This document shows positions 1 to 7,719 of a stretch of 37,989 bases of DNA, piece after piece. Below the pieces are notes generated by a model. It did no database searches and had not been told where the DNA came from. It saw nothing but the letters and a program-made list of their open reading frames with translations. The position numbers and the translations under genes are program-made. How positions within the stretch are numbered: position 1 is the first letter of the stretch; each line of letters starts with the position of its first letter. This DNA comes from Deltaproteobacteria bacterium (GTDB lineage Bacteria; Desulfobacterota; DSM-4660; Desulfatiglandales; Desulfatiglandaceae), in NCBI GenBank assembly GCA_016927455.1, contig JAFGMQ010000002.1, forward strand, positions 1 to 37,989, read 5' to 3'.

Positions 1-10
1 GCCTGCCTTT

Positions 11-26
11 TGGCACGATCCGTGCA
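11..26 (+). promoter_or_regulatory. sigma-54 (RpoN) promoter upstream of motA
   Basis: TGGCACG-ATCC-GTGCA against consensus TGGCACG-N4-TTGCW; GG and GC elements separated by exactly 10 nt. Confidence 0.8.
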
Positions 27-130
27 AGATATTTCAGATAAGAAAGTCTGTTGCTGTTTACAGTTTGTTTTCGATTGGGAACGGCAATTAAAAAATGTTT
101 CCTAAAATGAATTGTGAGAGCCGATCTAAT

Positions 131-146
131 ATTACAGGGCTGTAAT
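131..146. promoter_or_regulatory. operator-like perfect inverted repeat in the motA leader
   Basis: ATTACAG-GG-CTGTAAT, 7-bp arms with 2-bp spacer, between the sigma-54 promoter and the motA RBS. Confidence 0.35.
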
Positions 147-172
147 AATCTATTGAACAAAGGAGATATTCA

Positions 173-949
173 TTGGATATTACCACACTTATCGGAGTGA
201 TTGTTTCAGGCAGTCTGGTAATCAGTGCCATCATAATGGGCGGGCCGGCCACGTGGTTTATCAATCCTCCTTCCATTATGATAGTTGCCGGTGGAACAAT
301 GGGAGCAACCCTTATCAATTATCCCCTTTCCGAGGTGCTTGGTGTCTTTGGAGTGGCAAAACATGTTATTCTGCACAAGTCACAATCATTCGGAAAACTG
401 ATTGCTCTTATAGTTGATTTTGCAAAAAAGGCCAGGCGTGAGGGGATGCTTTCCTTTGAAGGGCAGCTGAAGGAAATAGAAGACCCTTTTCTGGTCAAGG
501 GCCTGCAGTTGGCAATAGACGGAATGGAATCCAACGCAATTGAGGCCGTTCTTACTACTGAAATTCAATCCCTGGAGGATCGGCACAAGCTGGGAGCAGA
601 GATTTTTACTACCATGGGTACTTACGCCCCTGCAGTTGGGATGCTGGGTACAATTATCGGGCTGGTACAGATGCTGATGCAGATGGAAGACCCAAGCCAG
701 ATCGGTGCCCCTATGGCTGTTGCACTGTTGACGACTTTCTACGGTACGCTGTTGGCAAATCTTCTCTTTCTGCCTATCGCAGGCAAGCTCAGGACCCGAA
801 GCAAGGAGGAAGTCTTAACAAAGCAGATGGTCCTCGAGGGGATTATTTCTATCCAGGCAGGAGATAACCACCGTATTGTTGAGCAGAAACTGAAGGCGTT
901 TATCCCTCCAAAACAAAGGCAAACAGTTGAAGAAACAAAGGAAGAATAA
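173..949 (+). CDS. motA: Flagellar motor stator protein MotA
   Basis: TTG start after AGGAGA RBS; MotA motifs APAVGMLGTIIGLVQML and TTFYGTLLANLLFLPIAGKL. Confidence 0.93.
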   Translation: MDITTLIGVIVSGSLVISAIIMGGPATWFINPPSIMIVAGGTMGATLINYPLSEVLGVFGVAKHVILHKSQSFGKLIALIVDFAKKARREGMLSFEGQLKEIEDPFLVKGLQLAIDGMESNAIEAVLTTEIQSLEDRHKLGAEIFTTMGTYAPAVGMLGTIIGLVQMLMQMEDPSQIGAPMAVALLTTFYGTLLANLLFLPIAGKLRTRSKEEVLTKQMVLEGIISIQAGDNHRIVEQKLKAFIPPKQRQTVEETKEE

Positions 950-973
950 CTGAGGAAAGACAGGGCTCCGGCA

Positions 974-1717
974 ATGAGAAGGAAAAAAAAAGGCGAAGAA
1001 GCAAATGCAGGACCTGGGTGGGAGATAGTATATACCGGATTTGTGCTTATCCTTCTATGCTTCTTTATTATGCTTTGCTCTTTCTCATCAATGGTGGATA
1101 CGAAGGTAATGCAATTCGTGTCGTCTTTTGTGAATACATTGAGCATATTCTCCGGTGGCATGGATTTTGAGCAGAGCAAGGTGGTGTTGCCGGATTCTCC
1201 GGATATTGTTGACGTGGAGAGCGGAATCGGCCAGATATTTCAGCAGATCGAAAAACTCATGAAGGATTTAGGAGTTGAAGGAGACATTGATCTGGTTTTT
1301 TCCGAAGAAGGACTGGTAATGAGGTTGTCTGATAATGTCCTGTTTAATCCTGGAGAGGCGGGGGTCTCTCCAGATGCCATTCCGCTTCTCATGAAAATAG
1401 GTTCGATAATTCAAAAGACCCCTTATGAAATAAGGATTGAAGGCCATACCGACAATGTCCCTATTAATACTGAAAGGTTTCCCTCAAACTGGTATCTGTC
1501 AACCGCAAGGGCGGTGAATGTGCTGAGATTTTTTCTGAAAAACGAAGATATATCACCTCAAAGATTGTCTGCAGTTGGGTTTGGAGAGTTTCAGCCGGTT
1601 TTTCCCAATGATAGCGCGGAACACAGGGCAAAGAACAGGCGGGTTGAAATTGTATTTGTCAGGTCGGAAGACATTTCATCCGCAGGTGAGGAACAGGGAT
1701 GGCAAGAAAAAAACTAA
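974..1717 (+). CDS. motB: MotB/OmpA-family protein (paralogue 1), lacks the TM Asp
   Basis: Single N-terminal TM helix plus OmpA-like peptidoglycan-binding domain (IEGHTDNVPINTERFPSNWYLSTARA...NRRVEIVF); TM motif WEIVYTGFVLILLCFF. Confidence 0.88.
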   Translation: MRRKKKGEEANAGPGWEIVYTGFVLILLCFFIMLCSFSSMVDTKVMQFVSSFVNTLSIFSGGMDFEQSKVVLPDSPDIVDVESGIGQIFQQIEKLMKDLGVEGDIDLVFSEEGLVMRLSDNVLFNPGEAGVSPDAIPLLMKIGSIIQKTPYEIRIEGHTDNVPINTERFPSNWYLSTARAVNVLRFFLKNEDISPQRLSAVGFGEFQPVFPNDSAEHRAKNRRVEIVFVRSEDISSAGEEQGWQEKN

Positions 1718-2424
1718 AACGAGAAGAGGGAGGAGAAGGCGGAGCAAAATGGCTTACCACCTTCAATGATATGATGACTCTCCTCATGGTCTTCTTTGTG
1801 CTTATATTTACAATGAGCAGCCTGAACGTTGAGAAGCTCAAGGGCTTTCAGAAGTCCCTTCGCAGCGGCCTCGGTATTTTAGATTCAGGCAGGATGGTAG
1901 CTGTAAAGCTTGTGGAACCCCAGTCCTTAATTGACATGGAAGGTCTGACTCTTAAAGATATCATGCTCAGTCAGTTAGTAGATATTAAGGACAGGCTGAA
2001 AAAAATCGGAAATGAGTTAGGCGTGGATGTTACATATTCAGGAAAAGCAGTAATCATAACTCTCAGGGATGCAGTTTTTTTTGATTCAGGAAAGGGGTAT
2101 ATTAACGAAGAGGCGTATCCGGTTCTGGATGATATTGCTGAAACAATAAGAAAGATTTCAAACAGGGTTAGAATTGAAGGCCACACTGATAATGTGCCTA
2201 TCAGCACCGGGAAGTTCCCTTCAAACTGGCAGCTTTCAACGGCCAGGGCCGTGAATGTCCTGAATTATCTGGTTGAAAAAGGCGGAGTGGACCAGGAGAG
2301 ACTTTCGGCAGTCGGATATGGAGAATCAAGGCCTGTTTTTTCTAATGACAATGCGGAAAAGAGGGCTAAAAACCGGAGGGTTGAAATCGTTATAGTGAAG
2401 GAGGCTAAGAAACAGGATGTCTAA
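1699..2424 (+). CDS. motB: Flagellar motor protein MotB (paralogue 2, canonical TM Asp)
   Basis: KWLTTFNDMMTLLMVFFVLIFTMSS TM motif with Asp24; OmpA-like C-terminus; overlaps the upstream gene by 19 bp. Confidence 0.92.
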   Translation: MARKKLKREEGGEGGAKWLTTFNDMMTLLMVFFVLIFTMSSLNVEKLKGFQKSLRSGLGILDSGRMVAVKLVEPQSLIDMEGLTLKDIMLSQLVDIKDRLKKIGNELGVDVTYSGKAVIITLRDAVFFDSGKGYINEEAYPVLDDIAETIRKISNRVRIEGHTDNVPISTGKFPSNWQLSTARAVNVLNYLVEKGGVDQERLSAVGYGESRPVFSNDNAEKRAKNRRVEIVIVKEAKKQDV

Positions 2425-2887
2425 AAAGATTATTATCATAGCAGGCTCAGCGTTCCTGGTTGTATTTATCGGCATGATTTTAGCCCTGACAATGATATGG
2501 AGCAAGTTAAACACCCTTGACAGGACAGTTAACCCGCCTCCTGTAGAGGAAGCGGAAGAGGCTGTAGAAGTAGTTGTACAGAAGATAGGGCCTATTTATC
2601 CGCTTGATACATTTATCGTTAATCTTGCCGATCAAGGGGGGAACAGGTATCTGAGGCTTTCGATCAGCCTTGAACTGAGGGATGAAAAGGTCAAAAACAA
2701 TGTGGATGAGAGAATCCCTCAGATAAGGGACAGTATTTTACTGATACTGCCGAATAAAACGGTTGATGATCTTAAAAGCAATGAAGGAAAAGGTGCCCTT
2801 CGAAATGAAATATCTGCGAGACTTAACGCTATGTTTCCTGCCGGGGAAATTGCCAACATTTATTTTACTGAGTTTGTAATGCAGTAG
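2417..2887 (+). CDS. fliL: Flagellar basal body-associated protein FliL
   Basis: TM helix plus YPLDTFIVNLADQGGNRYLRLSISLEL and C-terminal IYFTEFVMQ; position between motB and fliM. Confidence 0.9.
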   Translation: MSKKIIIIAGSAFLVVFIGMILALTMIWSKLNTLDRTVNPPPVEEAEEAVEVVVQKIGPIYPLDTFIVNLADQGGNRYLRLSISLELRDEKVKNNVDERIPQIRDSILLILPNKTVDDLKSNEGKGALRNEISARLNAMFPAGEIANIYFTEFVMQ

Positions 2888-2900
2888 AGGCGATAAAATT

Positions 2901-3875
2901 ATGCCTGATCAGATACTGTCTCAAGAAGAAATAGACGCCCTGCTTGGAGCCATGGCTGAGGGTGAGGTTGATGTAGAGGCTGAAAAGGCAGATACTGCCG
3001 AGGCAAAACCCTATGACCTTACTTCTCAGAGCATAATGCTTCGTGAGCAGTTCTTTGCCCTTGAAGAAGTTAACGACAAGCTGGCGGGGTCGCTGCATAA
3101 TTCGCTTTCATCCTCACTTCAGGCGCCGATTGACGTGAACTTTGTTTCCATGGAAATGATCAAGTTCAGCGATTTCTTAAGGGCCTTTGCCAGTCCCACA
3201 AGCTATAACATTTTTGCCATGGAACCGCTTATCGGGTCGTCATTGCTGGTAGTAGAATCGGATCTTGCCTTTTCTCTTATTGACTGCATGTTTGGCGGGG
3301 ATGGAAAGGGCTTGAGTCAGATAAGGGACTTTACCCTGATCGAGCAGAGAATGATTCGAAAATTTTCCAATGAAGTCCTTAAAAGCATGGAAAAGGCCTG
3401 GGAAATAGTCAATCCGATAAAGACCTCTCTGCTGAAAACAGAGACCAAATCAGAGTTTGTACATCTGGTTGACCCCAATGAAATGGTTATTGCTATTGTT
3501 TTTTCAATAAACGGCAAGGAGTTCTCAGGAAATATCCATTTCTGTATCTCATATATCATGCTGGAACCGATCAAGGACAGACTGTCCTCATCATTTCTGA
3601 GAAACAAGGATGTAAAGCATGCATGGAGTTCTCAACTTCAGGCCCTGTTGAAAAACACGGAAGTTAATTTAGCAGCCGAGGTTGGAAGCACCATGTACAC
3701 TATACGCGAGCTTTTAAGCCTGCAGGTCAGGGATGTCCTCAAGCTTGACAGCGGCCCCCAGGACCCTATTACCATCTGCGTTGAGGGAGTCGCCAAATAC
3801 GAAGGCCTGCCGGGGATATCAAAGGGAAACCGGGCAGTCCAGATAGTAACGCTACTTCCTAAAAACGGAGGCTAA
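2901..3875 (+). CDS. fliM: Flagellar motor switch protein FliM
   Basis: N-terminal LSQEEIDALLGAM motif, FliM core, followed by fliN. Confidence 0.96.
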   Translation: MPDQILSQEEIDALLGAMAEGEVDVEAEKADTAEAKPYDLTSQSIMLREQFFALEEVNDKLAGSLHNSLSSSLQAPIDVNFVSMEMIKFSDFLRAFASPTSYNIFAMEPLIGSSLLVVESDLAFSLIDCMFGGDGKGLSQIRDFTLIEQRMIRKFSNEVLKSMEKAWEIVNPIKTSLLKTETKSEFVHLVDPNEMVIAIVFSINGKEFSGNIHFCISYIMLEPIKDRLSSSFLRNKDVKHAWSSQLQALLKNTEVNLAAEVGSTMYTIRELLSLQVRDVLKLDSGPQDPITICVEGVAKYEGLPGISKGNRAVQIVTLLPKNGG

Positions 3876-3881
3876 TTAATC

Positions 3882-4253
3882 ATGGTTGATCCAAATGACA
3901 AGAAAAATAATCCAAACGGGACTCAGGCAAATGGAGAAAATGAAAAGCCGTACAAGTTTTCCAGCCTGAGCGACATGTCAGGTTCGCAATCGCCGGCCAA
4001 TATTGATTTTATTCTCGACATACCTCTTGAGATTACAGTTGAACTCGGCAGGACCAGGATGCTTATCAATGAACTCCTTAAGCTGGGTCAGGGATCAGTC
4101 ATAACCCTTTCAAAGCTTGCAGGCGAGACCCTTGAAATACTGGCAAACCGGAAGCTTATTGCACGGGGAGAGGTGGTTGTTATCAATGAAAAATACGGTG
4201 TCAGGCTTACGGAAATTATCAGCCCCATGGAAAGGATTGAGAGTCTGAAATGA
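3882..4253 (+). CDS. fliN: Flagellar motor switch protein FliN
   Basis: DIPLEITVELGRTRMLINELLKLGQGSVITLSKLAGETLEILANRKLIARGEVVVINEKYGVRLTEI. Confidence 0.96.
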   Translation: MVDPNDKKNNPNGTQANGENEKPYKFSSLSDMSGSQSPANIDFILDIPLEITVELGRTRMLINELLKLGQGSVITLSKLAGETLEILANRKLIARGEVVVINEKYGVRLTEIISPMERIESLK

Positions 4254-4624
4254 ATTACCATCCGGATCTTATCTCGACGGCACTCAGGATGCTGGCCGCT
4301 CTGGTTATCGTACTCGGCGGTCTATTGGCGGCCTTTTACGTGTCAAAAAGGCTTTTCAGGAGAGAGGCCGGCGCGTCGGGTGAAAAACTGATAAGGATTA
4401 TTGGTAACAGCTACATAGGGGTTAAAAAGACTGTTACCATGGTTGAAATTCCCGGGGCTGTCCTGGTGCTGGGAGTTACGAACGATAATATAAGTCTGCT
4501 TGCAAAAATAGAGGATAAGGAACGGATAGACCGTTTCAGGGGGATTGAATCAGAAAAGGCATCACTCTCGTTCTCCGAGCATTTAAACAGGTTAACATCA
4601 AGGATGAGGCAGAAAAGCGAATGA
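4250..4624 (+). CDS. fliO: Flagellar biosynthesis protein FliO
   Basis: Single TM then short FliO-like domain; overlaps fliN and fliP by 4 nt. Confidence 0.85.
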   Translation: MNYHPDLISTALRMLAALVIVLGGLLAAFYVSKRLFRREAGASGEKLIRIIGNSYIGVKKTVTMVEIPGAVLVLGVTNDNISLLAKIEDKERIDRFRGIESEKASLSFSEHLNRLTSRMRQKSE

Positions 4625-5412
4625 CCAGGGGTTTTCTATTACATATGCCTCCGAAAAAGGCCGTTTTTATAATGGTGGTTTTTTACGCAGTTGTTATGGC
4701 GGCCGCCAATATCTGCTTTGCGGCCTCTCCTGCGGTTACTTCCCCCTTATTTAACATCGGAATTGAGAATGCGGATGATCCCGGCAAAGTGTCAGTTGTC
4801 TTACAGATTTTTATACTGCTGACAATACTTTCTCTGGCACCGGCAATACTCATCATGCTGACATCTTTTACAAGGATAGCAATAGTGCTTTCAGTCCTCA
4901 GGCAGGCCATCGGGACCCATCAGGTACCCCCCAATCAGATCGTAATGGGGCTGGCCTTGTTTCTGACATTCTTTATCATGACTCCGGTCTGGCAAAAAAT
5001 AAATCAGGACGCGCTTCAGCCGTATATGGATAAAAAGATAGGCCAGGAGCAGGCTCTGAAAAATGCCATGGAACCATTGCGCAAATTCATGTTCAGGCAG
5101 ACAAGGGAAAAGGACCTTGCTCTGCTCGTGGGCATCTCCGGTATTGAAAGGCCTAAAAACATGGAGGATATTCCGACGTCCGTGCTTATACCTTCGTTTG
5201 TGATCAGTGAATTGAAAACGGCTTTCCAGATAGGTTTTATGCTTTATGTGCCATTTCTGATAATTGACATGGTTGTCGCAAGCGTACTCCTTTCAATGGG
5301 AATGATGATGCTGCCTCCCGTAATGATCTCTCTGCCTTTTAAGCTTATGCTGTTTGTCCTGGCAGACGGGTGGTATTTAATCGTGGGTTCTTTAGTAAAG
5401 AGTTTCGGGTAA
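4621..5412 (+). CDS. fliP: Flagellar export protein FliP
   Basis: LTSFTRIAIVLSVLRQAIGTHQVPPNQIVMGLALFLTFFIMTP and C-terminal FliP signature. Confidence 0.97.
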   Translation: MTRGFLLHMPPKKAVFIMVVFYAVVMAAANICFAASPAVTSPLFNIGIENADDPGKVSVVLQIFILLTILSLAPAILIMLTSFTRIAIVLSVLRQAIGTHQVPPNQIVMGLALFLTFFIMTPVWQKINQDALQPYMDKKIGQEQALKNAMEPLRKFMFRQTREKDLALLVGISGIERPKNMEDIPTSVLIPSFVISELKTAFQIGFMLYVPFLIIDMVVASVLLSMGMMMLPPVMISLPFKLMLFVLADGWYLIVGSLVKSFG

Positions 5413-5416
5413 AAAA

Positions 5417-5686
5417 ATGTCACCTGAATTTGTAGCAGGATTTTTTACAGAAGCGATAAAGATAGCCATACTGCTGGCGGCGCCGATGTTGATAGCCGGG
5501 CTGGTTGTAGGTCTCCTGGTGAGCATTGTGCAGGCCGCCACTCAGGTCAATGAAATGACTATGACTTTCATTCCCAAGATGCTGGCTGTTGGCATTGCCA
5601 TACTTATTTTTTTCCCTTGGATGGTACAGATCATAGTCGATTTTACCCAGAACCTGTTCGTTAATATACCAATATACATTCGTTAA
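5417..5686 (+). CDS. fliQ: Flagellar export protein FliQ
   Basis: 89 aa, two TM; PMLIAGLVVGLLVSIVQAATQVNEMTMTFIPKM. Confidence 0.96.
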   Translation: MSPEFVAGFFTEAIKIAILLAAPMLIAGLVVGLLVSIVQAATQVNEMTMTFIPKMLAVGIAILIFFPWMVQIIVDFTQNLFVNIPIYIR

Positions 5687-5712
5687 CGAAGTCTGTACAG
5701 CGGATCAATCAA

Positions 5713-6489
5713 ATGGCTACCTTTTATATATCTCCGGAATACCTTCAGGTCTGTTTTCTTATTTTTCTGCGGGTGAGTGCAATCCTGATCAGCATACCCA
5801 TATTTGACAGCCGGAATATTCCTGTCCTGTTCAAGGCGGGGCTTTCAATAGTGATGACCATTGCTCTTTTCCCTGTATTGAAATTAAGCAACGCACCGTT
5901 TCTTATGCCTCCAATACCTTTTGCAATAGGTGTGTTAGGGGAAATAATCCTTGGCTTGATAATCGGTCTTTCAGTCAGGCTTATATTCGCAGGCATACAG
6001 CTTGCGGGACAGCTTGCAGGCTTCCAGATGGGGCTTGCCATTGCAAATGTCATGGATCCTATCTCAAGCATGCAGGCTTCAGTAGTTGCACAGTTCTATA
6101 ATCTTGCCGGCATGCTGTGCTTTCTTGCTATTAATGCTCACCACTGGTTTATAAAGGCCATTGCTGAAAGCTTCAGGCTTGTCCCCCCATTCGGTTTCCA
6201 GTTTACCAATTCCTTGATGGATCAGATAATGAGGCTTTCAGGTAATATGTTTGTCATTGCCATAAAGGTAGGTGCACCCTTGATAGCGGCACTTTTAATT
6301 ACCAGCGTGGCTTTGGGTTTGATAGTAAGGACCGTTCCCCAGATGAATATTTTTATCGTTGCCATGCCTTTAAAGATATTTATAGGGATGGTATTTCTGG
6401 TATTTTCTCTTCCCTATCTGGCCGAATTTTTCAGGGCGATATTCAATGGGCTGGGAAATGATATACTCTTGCTCTTAAAGGCGGTGTAG
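5713..6489 (+). CDS. fliR: Flagellar export protein FliR
   Basis: Multi-TM FliR sequence (AGQLAGFQMGLAIANVMDP) between fliQ and flhB. Confidence 0.95.
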   Translation: MATFYISPEYLQVCFLIFLRVSAILISIPIFDSRNIPVLFKAGLSIVMTIALFPVLKLSNAPFLMPPIPFAIGVLGEIILGLIIGLSVRLIFAGIQLAGQLAGFQMGLAIANVMDPISSMQASVVAQFYNLAGMLCFLAINAHHWFIKAIAESFRLVPPFGFQFTNSLMDQIMRLSGNMFVIAIKVGAPLIAALLITSVALGLIVRTVPQMNIFIVAMPLKIFIGMVFLVFSLPYLAEFFRAIFNGLGNDILLLLKAV

Positions 6490-6522
6490 CACTGAAGTTA
6501 TGAGCTGCAAAGGCGGGATTCG

Positions 6523-7602
6523 ATGTTTGGAGGAGATAATCAGGAAAAGACTGAGGCGGCAACGCCGAGACACCGTCAGAAGGCCAGACAGAAGGGTCAG
6601 GTAGCAAAAAGCCGGGAAATACCCTCCGTTTTAATACTGATGTGTGCTCTTGCAGTATTTTCTTTCCTCGGCCCGTGGATGTTCTGGAAAATTTCAGTAG
6701 CCATGAAGATGATTTTTCAGGGTATCGGTGCATTTGATATTGACACAGGATCTCTTCATTCAGTTTTTCTTGATATCTTTCAGCAGATCGCCATTATTTT
6801 GACACCCCTGATGTTTACTGTCCTTGTTGCCGGTATTGCGGGTAATATTCTCCAGTTTGGTTTTCTGCTTACTTCAAAGCCGCTTTCCCCGGATCTTTCA
6901 AGACTTGATCCGATTAAGGGAATTAGAAAGCTGTTATCGCTTAGGTCTCTGGTTGAGCTTGTCAAATCGCTGTTTAAGGTTGTCTTTATAGGTATTGTTG
7001 CATTTCTGGTTATAAGGGGGGAGCTTGCCGGCATCCCTTCAATAGTGCAACTGGATGTTGGAGGTATCCTGGCCTTTATAGCAAAGGTTTCATTCAAGGT
7101 ATGTTTTTATACATGCCTGGCATTAATAGTTCTGGCACTTCTGGATTATACTTACCAGCGATGGCAGCATGAAAAGGATCTCAGGATGACAAAACAGGAG
7201 GTGAAAGATGATTATAAGCAGACAGAAGGAGATCCCAATGTAAAGGCAAGGATTAGAAGCATTCAAAGAGAAATGGCAAGGGCCAGGATGATGGAGCAGG
7301 TCCCTGATGCCGATGTTATAGTAACTAACCCGACCAGACTCGCCATTGCACTGAAGTTTGATGCAGAGGTGATGATTGCGCCAAAGGTTACAGCCAAGGG
7401 CGCTGGATATATAGCTGAAAAGATAAAGGAAATAGCAAAAGAAAACGATGTGCCAATTGTTGAAAACAAGCCGCTGGCTCAGGCTCTTTACAAGACAGTG
7501 GATTTGGGCGAGTTTGTCCCCATTGACCTTTACAGGGCCGTTGCAGGTGTCCTGGCGTATGTTTATAAGATAAAAGGCATGGCAGGCAGGCATAAGGCAT
7601 AG
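6523..7602 (+). CDS. flhB: Flagellar export protein FlhB
   Basis: EKTEAATPRHRQKARQKGQVAKSRE N-terminus; 4 TM; C-terminal autocleavage region with NPTR in place of NPTH. Confidence 0.95.
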   Translation: MFGGDNQEKTEAATPRHRQKARQKGQVAKSREIPSVLILMCALAVFSFLGPWMFWKISVAMKMIFQGIGAFDIDTGSLHSVFLDIFQQIAIILTPLMFTVLVAGIAGNILQFGFLLTSKPLSPDLSRLDPIKGIRKLLSLRSLVELVKSLFKVVFIGIVAFLVIRGELAGIPSIVQLDVGGILAFIAKVSFKVCFYTCLALIVLALLDYTYQRWQHEKDLRMTKQEVKDDYKQTEGDPNVKARIRSIQREMARARMMEQVPDADVIVTNPTRLAIALKFDAEVMIAPKVTAKGAGYIAEKIKEIAKENDVPIVENKPLAQALYKTVDLGEFVPIDLYRAVAGVLAYVYKIKGMAGRHKA

Positions 7603-7719
7603 AACATGCATATTTAGAGTATTGAAAAAATATTTTCCGGATTTCAATCTGGGATGTGAAATTCAGGAATAGAAAAGAAGTTTTACGAAGCTCCATAATA
7701 TTAACGGGGAAAATTTGTC

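Noticed and set aside
102-126. sigma-28-like TAAA-N13-GCCGATCT before motA
   Set aside because: Spacing is 2 nt too short; the sigma-54 site is the better promoter.
319-534. Antisense ORFs inside flagellar genes (e.g. 319-534, 739-1179, 5745-6071, 16925-17563, 18102-18734)
   Set aside because: They overlap confident coding regions, have no recognisable domains or RBS, and look like codon-bias shadows.
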